5,925 nucleotides of DNA from Abditibacteriota bacterium (lineage in GTDB: Bacteria; Armatimonadota; UBA5829): the NCBI GenBank assembly GCA_017958015.1, contig JAGDDM010000046.1, forward strand, positions 1 to 5,925, written 5' to 3'. A model generated the notes under the pieces. The model made no database searches. It saw only the letters and a list, made by a program, of their open reading frames with translations, and had not been told where the DNA came from. Position numbers and translations under genes: made by a program. Of the stretch, positions 1 through 5,925 are shown one piece after another (position 1 is the first letter of the stretch; every line of letters begins with the position of its first letter).

Positions 1-1575
1 CTCGGTCTTTGGACCGCGGCGAAAAGCGGCGACATTCACAAGGTCTCGGCGGATCTCTACTCCGGGGAGTTCGACGCTTCCGGCGCCTTCACCCGCTGCG
101 ACGTGGCCGGTTACAACTTCCTGTCCCGTCACGGCGGCGGATTCCTCACCGACGACATGAATGTGGCGAAGGCGGAGTCTTCGGAGTTTGAGAAGGGCGT
201 CGTCAAGGCGGTCTATCCCGAAGGCGTGGTTACCTACAACTTCGTTCACACCGGCGTAAACATCACCGCCGAGAACCGCTCGGATAAGCCCCTCATCTAC
301 GCTCTGTACCCTCAGGCCAAGGCGGCGCGGTTCTCCGACGGACGCTACGCCAAGGTGCCGGTGAGAAACGACACCTTCACCCGGGCGGCCCTGTTCGGCG
401 AGGGGGCTTGGCACATCGTCATAGACGGTCTGCGGGTGACACGGCTCCGAAACAACACGGAGACGGAAATCGCCCTGCGGCGGCTGAAGCCCGGCGAGAA
501 AGCTGATATTAAAATTGAGATTCGTGAGGCGTCGTCGCCGGAGCTTGAGTGGGTGAACACCGTCACCGGCGGCGAGTCAATGGGTCCCATACGCCTCGTA
601 TCCCCCATGCCTTATCAGGTGTTCCAGCGCGTTAATAAGGAAAAGGGCAAGGTCTCCGTTGTCGGCCGCGTCGCGGGCTCCTTCGGCGGTATGACAGCCA
701 CCGTTGAGGGCAAGGGCTTCCGCAAGAAAGCGGATGTTGCCATTAACCGCCAGTGCTGTTTCGCCGAGGACATCGAGGTGCCCGCCGGCGGTTGGTACAC
801 CGTGACGCTGGACGCCGAGTACGACGACGGCACCCCGGTTCGCAAGGTCATCGACCACGTGGGAGTGGGGGAAGTGTTCGTTATCGCCGGACAGTCCAAC
901 GCCAGCGGCTTCGGGGAAAAGCAGATTGTCCAGACCTCAAAGATGGTCTCCTCCTTCAACGGCTCCTTCTGGTGCCTCGCCGACGACCCCCAGCTGGGCA
1001 GTCACGACATGAGCGAGGGCGGCAGTTTCCACCCGGCTTTCGGCGACGCTCTATATGAGAAAATAAAGGTTCCCATCGGCATCGTTCCGGTTGGCCACGG
1101 CGGTTCCTTCGTGTATTGGTGGCTCCCGAACGCCGACTACTCCAAGGTGCCGAAGGAACAGCTCTACCGGGGACCGCTTTTCGACTACATGATTGAGCGG
1201 ATGCTGAAAACCGACTTCCGAATGGTTCTCTGGCACCAGGGAGAGAGCGACCGGGGCTGTGACATCGACGCCACGTACGCCGATATGTGCCGGATTATCG
1301 AATCCTCCCGAAAGGCGGCGGAGCGGCCCATACCCTGGATGGTTGCCAAGGTGTCCAAAATGGATCCCAACGGCCCGGAGGACCCCAACATCCGCGCCGT
1401 TCAGCAGCGGCTCGTCGACAACGGCTACGCCCTGGAGGGACCGGACACGGACAAACTCACCGGCGACTATCGGGCGCTCGGCGGCACGGATCCCCATTTT
1501 TCTCCCAAGGGACTGCGTGAACACGGCCGGCTGTGGGCCGAAGCCGTGGCGAAATATTTGAATACGATTTTATAA
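1..1575 (+). CDS. Secreted sialate O-acetylesterase-like SGNH esterase, paralogue 1 (5' partial)
   Basis: The frame is open from base 1 to TAA at 1573-1575, followed at once by in-frame TAG, giving 524 visible residues. The GTG at 103 is internal: the frame upstream is open and aligns with the other two paralogues. Comparison with them suggests only about 10-20 residues are missing, mainly the signal peptide; visible LGLWTAA may be its end. Residues about 1-200 form a beta-rich domain. An Ig-like part follows, with YQVFQR at 205-210 and PAGGWY at 261-266, as in sialate O-acetylesterases. The catalytic domain has GQSN with nucleophile S299, GHGGS at 365-369, WHQGES at 411-416, GPDTD and catalytic-type H499 in a DPHFS context. 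The likely reaction is hydrolysis of O-acetyl esters on glycans outside the cytoplasm; substrate unknown. An Asp sits two residues before H499, not the usual three. The family call is firm, the substrate is not. Confidence 0.88.
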   Translation, partial: LGLWTAAKSGDIHKVSADLYSGEFDASGAFTRCDVAGYNFLSRHGGGFLTDDMNVAKAESSEFEKGVVKAVYPEGVVTYNFVHTGVNITAENRSDKPLIYALYPQAKAARFSDGRYAKVPVRNDTFTRAALFGEGAWHIVIDGLRVTRLRNNTETEIALRRLKPGEKADIKIEIREASSPELEWVNTVTGGESMGPIRLVSPMPYQVFQRVNKEKGKVSVVGRVAGSFGGMTATVEGKGFRKKADVAINRQCCFAEDIEVPAGGWYTVTLDAEYDDGTPVRKVIDHVGVGEVFVIAGQSNASGFGEKQIVQTSKMVSSFNGSFWCLADDPQLGSHDMSEGGSFHPAFGDALYEKIKVPIGIVPVGHGGSFVYWWLPNADYSKVPKEQLYRGPLFDYMIERMLKTDFRMVLWHQGESDRGCDIDATYADMCRIIESSRKAAERPIPWMVAKVSKMDPNGPEDPNIRAVQQRLVDNGYALEGPDTDKLTGDYRALGGTDPHFSPKGLREHGRLWAEAVAKYLNTIL

Positions 1576-1577
1576 TA

Positions 1578-1605
1578 GGGGTCAGGTGTCAGGGGCCAGG
1601 GGTCA
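1578..1605 (+). repeat. Left arm: four tandem GGGGTCA-like heptamers
   Basis: Four adjacent 7-base units lie in phase: GGGGTCA (1578-1584), GGTGTCA (1585-1591), GGGGCCA (1592-1598) and GGGGTCA (1599-1605), followed by GGG. The first and last are identical and the middle two each differ by one base. The array starts three bases after the stop codon of paralogue 1. Confidence 0.85.
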
Positions 1606-1613
1606 GGGAATGT

Positions 1614-1628
1614 GTCGGCAAAGCCGAC
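1614..1628. other. Perfect 6-bp hairpin with AAA loop
   Basis: GTCGGC (1614-1619), AAA, GCCGAC (1623-1628) is a perfect inverted repeat with a three-base loop, just inside the left heptamer arm. A matching hairpin lies just inside the right arm. No T-run follows it directly, so it is not a simple terminator. Confidence 0.6.
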
Positions 1629-1664
1629 GGATTCTACCAACCCACATTGCGGTGTCGGTTTTTT
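1620..1664 (+). terminator. Possible weak, long-loop terminator or attenuator stem
   Basis: AAAGCCGAC (1620-1628) can pair with GTCGGTTTT (1654-1662) and the stem runs into a six-T tract (1659-1664). The loop is about 25 bases and only five pairs are strong, so this is weaker than a typical intrinsic terminator. It competes for bases with the hairpin at 1614-1628 and with a perfect 8-base pairing of CGGTGTCG (1650-1657) and CGACACCG (1681-1688). Confidence 0.25.
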
Positions 1665-1669
1665 AATCC

Positions 1670-1684
1670 GTTGCCGTAGGCGAC
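1670..1684. other. 6-bp hairpin with GTA loop, partner of the 1614-1628 hairpin
   Basis: GTTGCC (1670-1675), GTA, GGCGAC (1679-1684) folds with one G-T pair. It has the same stem length and loop size as the hairpin at 1614-1628. On the minus strand it reads as a diverged copy of that hairpin. The element is therefore built as arm, hairpin, core, hairpin, arm. Confidence 0.5.
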
Positions 1685-1693
1685 ACCGACGCA

Positions 1694-1721
1694 GACCCCA
1701 GACCCCAGAGCCCGGACCCCT
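1694..1721 (-). repeat. Right arm: four tandem heptamers in inverted orientation
   Basis: Four adjacent 7-base units lie in phase: GACCCCA (1694-1700), GACCCCA (1701-1707), GAGCCCG (1708-1714) and GACCCCT (1715-1721). Read on the minus strand they are N-GGGGTC units like those of the left arm. The unit number equals that of the left arm (four and four), so the two arrays could pair along their length with a few mismatches. The arm ends 11 bases before the ribosome site of paralogue 2. Confidence 0.85.
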
Positions 1722-1732
1722 AAAACTCATCG

Positions 1733-1738
1733 AAAGGA
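1733..1738 (+). promoter_or_regulatory. Ribosome binding site of paralogue 2
   Basis: AAAGGA lies seven bases before the ATG at 1746, within CGAAAGGA. The same CGAAAGGA string precedes gene 4, which supports both starts. No convincing -35/-10 promoter was found in the spacer. Confidence 0.8.
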
Positions 1739-1745
1739 CACAACC

Positions 1746-3317
1746 ATGAAGAAATTAATCTTCGCACTGTTACTGATGGCGGTTTCCGCGTCCGCCTACT
1801 GTGTTTCCGTTACCGAAAAGGAGGGCGGCTGCGCGGTCACCGGCGCCAACTACACCGCCGCCGTTGACAATGAGGGCAACCTGACTTCCCTCGTCAGCGG
1901 CGGCTTCGACTTCGCCCGGACCGCGGGGAAAATCAAGGGCAAAGTGACCGTGAAAGACAACTCCGCCACGGTGAAAACCGACATGGGAAGTCTTATCTAC
2001 ACCTTCGGCGAGCGGAAGATAGAGGTTCGCTGTTTGGATCAGGACTTCATATTCACCGTGAAAGCCCCGGTGGTTCGCACTCCGGATATGCGCTACGCTC
2101 CCATGCCCATTCCCGTGGACAACTTCCGCAAGGCGGCTTTCCTCGGGGGCGACGCCTGTCTCATCTGCGACGGATTTATCTTCCACCGCACCGGCCTTTT
2201 GGCAAACGACGACCTCATTCCCCTGTGCGTGAATCACTGCACCCTCACTCTGCGGGAAATGACCGCCTCGGAGCGGTACGAGCTTGACCGCTACATCAAG
2301 ACCGCGGCGGAGAGATATTCCGAGCTGAACGTCTACACGCCCCAGAACTACACCGTTTTCCAGCGGAAAACAAAACTCAACGGCGCCGTTAAGCTCATCG
2401 GCAGCGTCCACCCGGACTATGACGCTCTCAAGGTCCGCATAGCGGGCAAGTCCCTGAAGGGCAATATCGACCGCACGATAAACGTTCCCTTCGACAAGTT
2501 CACCGGCGCTTTCAACGAGGTTGCGGACACTCCCGCCGGCGGTTGGTACAGCGTCACCTTCACCGCCTACAAAGACGGCGTCGCGGTTAAGAGTCTGAAC
2601 CTGGCCCACGTGGGCGTGGGAGAGGTGTTCATCGGCGCCGGTCAGTCCAACTCCGGCAACTCAGCCCAGTATCAGATTATTCAGGAAAGCGGAATGGTCG
2701 CGAGCTTCGACGGCACATATTGGCGCCTTGCCAACGACCCTCAGCTGGGTATCCACGACCCCAACCGCAAGAACGGCAGCTTCTGGCCCGCCTTCGGCGA
2801 CGCCATGTATAAGAAATACGGCGTACCCATCGGCGTGGCTTCCACCGGCCACGGCGGCAGCTCCATCGCGCAATGGCTTCCCGGCGCCAAGGCAATCAAC
2901 GACCGCGGACCCATGTTCGACTACACCGTAAACAGAATGAAACAGCTTGGTGTGGGCGGGTTCAGAGCCGTGCTGTGGCACCAGGGCGAGAGCAACAGAG
3001 GCTGCGACGTTGACGACGCCTACAACAAAATGTGCCGCATTATCTATTCGTCCTATGAGGCCGCCGGCTGGCGGTTCCCCTGGTTCGTGGCAAAGGTTTC
3101 CTATTCCCCGAATCAGCCCAACGACGAGAAAATAAGATCCGTCCATCAGCGGCTTTGGGATAACGGCGTCGCTCTGGAAGGACCGGACACGGACGTCCTT
3201 GTGGGCTGTATGCGGGACTTCGGCGGCTCCGGAATACATCTGTCGCCCCAGGGACTGGAAGAGCACGGCAAAATGTGGTGCGAATGCGTGGGGAAATACC
3301 TCGATAAAATCCTGTAA
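1746..3317 (+). CDS. Secreted sialate O-acetylesterase-like SGNH esterase, paralogue 2
   Basis: Complete, 523 residues; start fixed by AAAGGA and a signal peptide (MKKLIFALLLMAVSASA, likely cleaved after the Ala near residue 17). Residues about 20-195 form a beta-rich domain opening with NYTAAVDNEGNLTSLVSGG, a pattern like the beta-supersandwich domains of carbohydrate-active enzymes (inference). YTVFQR at 202-207 and PAGGWY at 263-268 mark the Ig-like part, which in sialate O-acetylesterases precedes the GQSN block. The catalytic domain has GQSN (299-302, nucleophile S301), GHGGS (368-372), WHQGES (411-416), GPDTD (479-483) and H498 in GIHLS. The usual Asp three residues before the His is Ser here (S495), so the triad is incomplete or uses another acid. 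Likely removes O-acetyl groups from glycans outside the cytoplasm. It ends nine bases before paralogue 3, so the two form an operon. Family firm; substrate unknown. Confidence 0.92.
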   Translation: MKKLIFALLLMAVSASAYCVSVTEKEGGCAVTGANYTAAVDNEGNLTSLVSGGFDFARTAGKIKGKVTVKDNSATVKTDMGSLIYTFGERKIEVRCLDQDFIFTVKAPVVRTPDMRYAPMPIPVDNFRKAAFLGGDACLICDGFIFHRTGLLANDDLIPLCVNHCTLTLREMTASERYELDRYIKTAAERYSELNVYTPQNYTVFQRKTKLNGAVKLIGSVHPDYDALKVRIAGKSLKGNIDRTINVPFDKFTGAFNEVADTPAGGWYSVTFTAYKDGVAVKSLNLAHVGVGEVFIGAGQSNSGNSAQYQIIQESGMVASFDGTYWRLANDPQLGIHDPNRKNGSFWPAFGDAMYKKYGVPIGVASTGHGGSSIAQWLPGAKAINDRGPMFDYTVNRMKQLGVGGFRAVLWHQGESNRGCDVDDAYNKMCRIIYSSYEAAGWRFPWFVAKVSYSPNQPNDEKIRSVHQRLWDNGVALEGPDTDVLVGCMRDFGGSGIHLSPQGLEEHGKMWCECVGKYLDKIL

Positions 3318-3326
3318 AGTTTTATT

Positions 3327-4946
3327 ATGAGAAAACTCTTTTTGATTCTTGCTCTGACCGTGCTTTGTTCATCCGCATGGGCGGTCGCGATTACGAAAAC
3401 CCGGGGCGGCTATTCCGCCCATGGCGGCAACTACACCGCTTTTGTCACCGACGGCGGAAAGCTCACCTCCCTCATGATTGACGGGGAAGAGTTTCTGGAG
3501 AGCAGGGGCGGATACGCGGGCTCCGACGGCGGCGTGTCCGTTGAGGGCGAAAACGGGGATATTCTTCTCATTGAAAGCGACAAATTTACCCTGAGATATA
3601 TGTTCGCCGACAGGGAGATAACGATATCCCTCACGTCTAAAGAGGATGTAACAAGATTCGGCTTCTACCCGAACCCGGTGGTGGTGCGCTCCGAGGACGG
3701 CAGAATGTACATCTCTCCCATGCGCTTCGACAACTACCGCAGGGCGGCCTACTTCACCGAAAAGAGCAATTTCAAAGCCCGGAACTTCGGCACCGGCTAC
3801 AACGGCGAGGATTTCAAACCCTTCGGTTGGCTGGATTCTCCCAAGGGAATAACCGTCTCCGGCATTTTCGAGATTAGGACAAATACCTCCGAGGACAGAG
3901 ACGCCTTTTTGCGGCTCACAAAGGGCCGCGACTACGCCGATGACCTTCGTATATACGAACCGGCGGAGTATCGGGTGTTCCAGCGGAAAACCGCCTACGA
4001 GGGCAGCGTGAAGTTCACCGGCAAGACCGTGATAAAGGCGGATCGGCTGAAAGCCCGAATTGAGGGCAAGAGTCTCAAGGGCCCCATTGACCGCACATAC
4101 AACATTCCGGTTAAAGAGGGCGCTTTCGACGAGGCGGTTCCCGTGCCCGCGGGAGGCTGGTACAAAGTCACCGTAACCGCCTACGACGGTTCAAAGGAAG
4201 TCTGCCGCAAGGTGTTCCGCCGTGTGGGCGTGGGGGAGGTGTTTGTGGGCGCCGGTCAGTCCAATTCCACCAACAGCGGCGAGATTCAGACCCGGCAGAC
4301 TACCGGCATGGTGTCCGGTTTTGACGGCGACATCTGGCGGATTGCCAACGACCCCCAGGTGGGCGTCCACGACATGGGCATCGGCGGCAGCTACTATCCC
4401 GCCTTCGGCGACGCCATGTACAAGCGCTACGGCGTGCCCATCGGCATCGTGTCGACGGGGCAGGGTGCTTCGTCCGTGGAGATGTGGCAGCCGGACTACG
4501 ACATGAATCAACTGAGCGGTTCTTTTAACGTGCGCCTGGGGCGGATGTACGATTACACCCTGAATCGGATTAAGTACCTCGGTGTCGGCGGTTTCAGAGC
4601 GGTGCTGTGGCACCAGGGCGAGACCGACGGCGTCTGCGACGTTGACAAAGTCTACAACGGCATGGTGAGGGTCATAACCGGTATGCGTAAGGACGCCGGT
4701 TGGGACTTTCCCTGGTTTGCCGCCAAGGTTTCCTATTGGAACGAGCTGGAGCCTTACCACAAACCCATTCGGGAGGTGTATCAGCGCCTTTGGGACAGCG
4801 GCATTGCCCTTGAGGGACCGGACACCGACGTGCTGGGCCCCGATTACAGAGACCGCACACGAATCCACCTTCTGCCCGACGGACTCAACAGGGCCGGCGT
4901 GATGTGGTTTGAATGCGTATCGAAATATCTTGATAAAGTCTTATAA
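3327..4946 (+). CDS. Secreted sialate O-acetylesterase-like SGNH esterase, paralogue 3
   Basis: Complete, 539 residues. ATG at 3327 is chosen because it begins a signal peptide (MRKLFLILALTVLCSSAWA, likely cut near residue 19), though no clear ribosome site lies in the 9-base spacer; translation may be coupled to paralogue 2. The N-terminal beta-rich domain opens NYTAFVTDGGKLTSLMIDG, matching paralogue 2. YRVFQR (215-220) and PAGGWY (274-279) mark the Ig-like part. Catalytic blocks are GQSN (310-313, nucleophile S312), GQGAS (378-382, Gln replacing the His of the other copies), WHQGET (428-433), GPDTD (497-501) and H514 in RIHLL. The residue three before H514 is Thr; the nearest Asp is D509. 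The stretch around 388-406, between the GQGAS block and YDYT, is longer than in the sister copies and may shape the substrate site. Closest to paralogue 2 in the window, sharing GKSLKG-x-IDRT. Substrate unknown. Confidence 0.92.
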   Translation: MRKLFLILALTVLCSSAWAVAITKTRGGYSAHGGNYTAFVTDGGKLTSLMIDGEEFLESRGGYAGSDGGVSVEGENGDILLIESDKFTLRYMFADREITISLTSKEDVTRFGFYPNPVVVRSEDGRMYISPMRFDNYRRAAYFTEKSNFKARNFGTGYNGEDFKPFGWLDSPKGITVSGIFEIRTNTSEDRDAFLRLTKGRDYADDLRIYEPAEYRVFQRKTAYEGSVKFTGKTVIKADRLKARIEGKSLKGPIDRTYNIPVKEGAFDEAVPVPAGGWYKVTVTAYDGSKEVCRKVFRRVGVGEVFVGAGQSNSTNSGEIQTRQTTGMVSGFDGDIWRIANDPQVGVHDMGIGGSYYPAFGDAMYKRYGVPIGIVSTGQGASSVEMWQPDYDMNQLSGSFNVRLGRMYDYTLNRIKYLGVGGFRAVLWHQGETDGVCDVDKVYNGMVRVITGMRKDAGWDFPWFAAKVSYWNELEPYHKPIREVYQRLWDSGIALEGPDTDVLGPDYRDRTRIHLLPDGLNRAGVMWFECVSKYLDKVL

Positions 4947-4955
4947 AAGGTGCCG

Positions 4956-4969
4956 GACACCCGACACCC
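4956..4969 (-). repeat. Two tandem GACACCC heptamers, related to the spacer 1-2 repeat
   Basis: GACACCC is repeated exactly (4956-4962 and 4963-4969) in the 38-base spacer between paralogue 3 and gene 4. It has the same 7-base period and GAC-x-CC core as the right arm at 1694-1721 and, like it, lies just upstream of an AAAGGA ribosome site. GGTG (4949-4952) and CACC (4958-4961) just before it give a tiny inverted pair, so this may be a much reduced form of the larger element. Confidence 0.55.
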
Positions 4970-4970
4970 G

Positions 4971-4976
4971 AAAGGA
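4971..4976 (+). promoter_or_regulatory. Ribosome binding site of gene 4
   Basis: AAAGGA lies eight bases before the ATG at 4985, within CGAAAGGA, the same string as upstream of paralogue 2. It directly follows the GACACCC repeats, with one G between them. Confidence 0.8.
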
Positions 4977-4984
4977 ATCGGAAT

Positions 4985-5925
4985 ATGAAGAAACTTATCT
5001 TTGTTCTCACTCTCACAGCGTTAATGTCCGCTTGCGCCTTCGCGCAGGAAGACAACGACAGACCCGCTCCTCCTCCGCCGCCGAAGAGCGCGGCTGACGC
5101 GGGAATACTTGTGGCTCTGGGCGGCAGGCAGACTCCCGGCGCGGCCCCCAAAAAGGTTAAGGGCAAGCTGCGGAGTATGCTCATTCTCCGGGGCGCGGAA
5201 AGCGCGAAGACCGCTGAGGTGTTCGTGGACAACAAGAGCGTGGGCAAGCTGGACAAGGCCCCATGGTACATCCTCTACGACGGCTCCGGACTCACTGTGG
5301 GCGAACACAAGATAAAGGGCGTGGCTTTGGACGCCGAGGGTAATGAGGTTTTCAACGAGGAGACCACCGTCAACGTGGTGGCAAAGGACGAGGAGCTGGG
5401 CAGACCCAAGCCGCCGAGCCTTCCGAAGCCTCCGGTAAAACCCGATGGGGATAAACCCGCTCCGCCGGACGGAAAGGTGGCGCCTCCCGATGAGAAGCCC
5501 CTTGACGGTCCCGGCGCGGTGAAGGAAACAAAGCTTTTGGACAAGATATATAAGGCCGACAAGTACGGCTTTTCCGTCCTCACAAGCTCCGCGTGGAAGG
5601 TGACGGACGAAACCGCCAAAATGAAGCCCAAAAAGGCGGGAGAGTGCCGGCTTGTTTTCGACGGCAAGGCGAAAGACGGTCTTGTGGTGAACATCAGGCG
5701 CACCAAACTTCAGCCCGGCACAAACGGGGAGAAGTTCGCCAAGTACAACACCTACGTGAAGGACTGGGACAAAATGCCCATAGGCGGCTGCGACGCCTTC
5801 GTCACCACCCAGGGCACCCCCGCCGAGAAGAACGTGGTTCAGCGGGCAATCATCCTGAAGGGCGGCTACGCCTACATGATGAACTGCGCCGATACCTCCG
5901 GTAAGGACGTGGATTTCAGCGCGGA
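4985..5925 (+). CDS. Exported protein with Ig-like domain, proline-rich linker and PsbP/DUF1795-like domain (3' partial)
   Basis: The frame opens with ATG after AAAGGA and stays open to the window edge, giving 313 residues. A signal peptide spans residues 1-20 (MKKLIFVLTLTALMSACAFA, then QED). Cleavage after AFA looks most likely; Cys17 in LMSAC is a poor lipobox, so a lipoprotein is possible but less likely. Residues 27-33 are Pro-rich. Residues about 60-133 look like a bacterial Ig-like domain (EVFVDNKSVGKL, LTVGEHKIKGVALDAEGNEV). A second Pro/Lys-rich linker covers about 141-178. From about 190, YGFSVLTSSAWKV, then VVNIRR, GGCDAFVTTQG, VVQRAIILKGGYAYMMNCA, follows the pattern of the PsbP/DUF1795 (Mog1/PsbP-like) fold, a small module common in exported bacterial proteins with no general known function. 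It begins 38 bases after paralogue 3, so is probably co-transcribed. Domain calls are by eye; the function is unknown. Confidence 0.8.
   Translation, partial: MKKLIFVLTLTALMSACAFAQEDNDRPAPPPPPKSAADAGILVALGGRQTPGAAPKKVKGKLRSMLILRGAESAKTAEVFVDNKSVGKLDKAPWYILYDGSGLTVGEHKIKGVALDAEGNEVFNEETTVNVVAKDEELGRPKPPSLPKPPVKPDGDKPAPPDGKVAPPDEKPLDGPGAVKETKLLDKIYKADKYGFSVLTSSAWKVTDETAKMKPKKAGECRLVFDGKAKDGLVVNIRRTKLQPGTNGEKFAKYNTYVKDWDKMPIGGCDAFVTTQGTPAEKNVVQRAIILKGGYAYMMNCADTSGKDVDFSA

Larger units (their letters stand above)
1576..1722. repeat. Palindromic heptamer-repeat element (MITE/REP-like)
   Basis: This element fills nearly all of the spacer between paralogues 1 and 2. It begins TAGGGGTC (1576-1583) and ends GACCCCTA (1715-1722), a perfect 8-base inverted pair. 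Each arm is four tandem heptamers, in opposite orientation. Inside these lies a second, imperfect inverted pair: 1613-1633 (TGTCGGC...CGGATT) against 1665-1685 (AATCCG...GGCGACA), with 16 of 21 positions matching by eye. The TA at each outer edge could be a two-base target duplication, as IS630/mariner-type elements make, but two bases are weak evidence. No ORF in it looks real. It could be a non-autonomous mobile element, a REP/BIME-like repeat or a transcript-processing structure. The symmetry is read directly from the sequence; the nature of the element is inference. Confidence 0.7.

Noticed and set aside
103..105. GTG at 103 as the start of the first gene
   Set aside because: The same frame is open back to base 1 and the upstream residues align with the other paralogues, so the gene enters from outside the window.
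1671..1700. TTGCCG as a -35 promoter box for paralogue 2
   Set aside because: No AT-rich -10 box lies at a suitable distance; the downstream bases are the C-rich heptamer arm.
1578..1721. CRISPR array
   Set aside because: The units are 7 bases, tandem without spacers and inverted between arms, which does not fit repeat-spacer organisation.
1467..1730. Minus-strand open frame covering the spacer repeat
   Set aside because: It runs through the palindromic repeat and the end of paralogue 1; its sequence is a translation of repeats and shows no protein features.
1770..2609. Long minus-strand open frame (279 residues) opposite paralogue 2
   Set aside because: It lies wholly within a well-supported gene, has no signal or domain pattern, and similar antisense frames occur opposite all three esterases, as expected from GC-rich codon use.
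4191..4868. Minus-strand open frame (225 residues) opposite paralogue 3
   Set aside because: It is rich in His, Val and Gly as an antisense shadow of the esterase codons, with no recognisable motif.
5031..5036. Lipoprotein cysteine in the signal peptide of gene 4
   Set aside because: The residues before Cys17 (Met-Ser-Ala) are a poor lipobox and an AFA cleavage site follows directly, so a simple secreted protein is preferred, though not proven.

Overview
The window is a GC-rich bacterial segment, coding almost throughout on the plus strand. It holds three tandem paralogous genes for secreted esterases of the sialate O-acetylesterase (SASA, SGNH-hydrolase-like) type, followed by the start of a fourth gene for another exported protein. 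Every visible N-terminus is a Sec signal peptide, and the first gene appears to have lost most of its own at the window edge. The organism looks like a bacterium that exports enzymes for host or plant glycans. GC-rich codons, AAAGGA ribosome sites and the esterase family do not fix a phylum, and I do not name one.

Layout: (1) 1-1575, esterase paralogue 1, cut at its 5' end; (2) 1576-1745, a 170-base spacer filled by an imperfect palindrome whose arms are each four tandem copies of a GGGGTCA-like heptamer, with smaller hairpins inside; (3) 1746-3317, esterase paralogue 2, complete; (4) a 9-base spacer without a clear ribosome site; (5) 3327-4946, esterase paralogue 3, complete; (6) a 38-base spacer with two more copies of a similar heptamer; (7) 4985-5925, an exported protein with an Ig-like domain, a proline-rich linker and a PsbP/DUF1795-like domain, cut at the 3' end.

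The three esterases share one plan: signal peptide, a beta-rich N-terminal domain, an Ig-like domain containing VFQR and PAGGWY motifs, then an SGNH-type catalytic domain with GQSN (nucleophile Ser), W-H-Q-G-E and a C-terminal catalytic His. The array arose by duplication: catalytic domains and the last residues (KYL-x-x-I/V-L) are well kept, while the N-terminal domains and one loop near the active site have drifted. By family, the likely role is removing O-acetyl groups from sugars outside the cytoplasm, with each copy perhaps suited to a different glycan or linkage. Paralogues 2 and 3 are almost certainly co-transcribed, and gene 4 probably belongs to the same transcript. I see no phage, CRISPR, tRNA or rRNA features. 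The most unusual items are the heptamer palindrome and the lack of the usual catalytic Asp three residues before the catalytic His in all three esterases.
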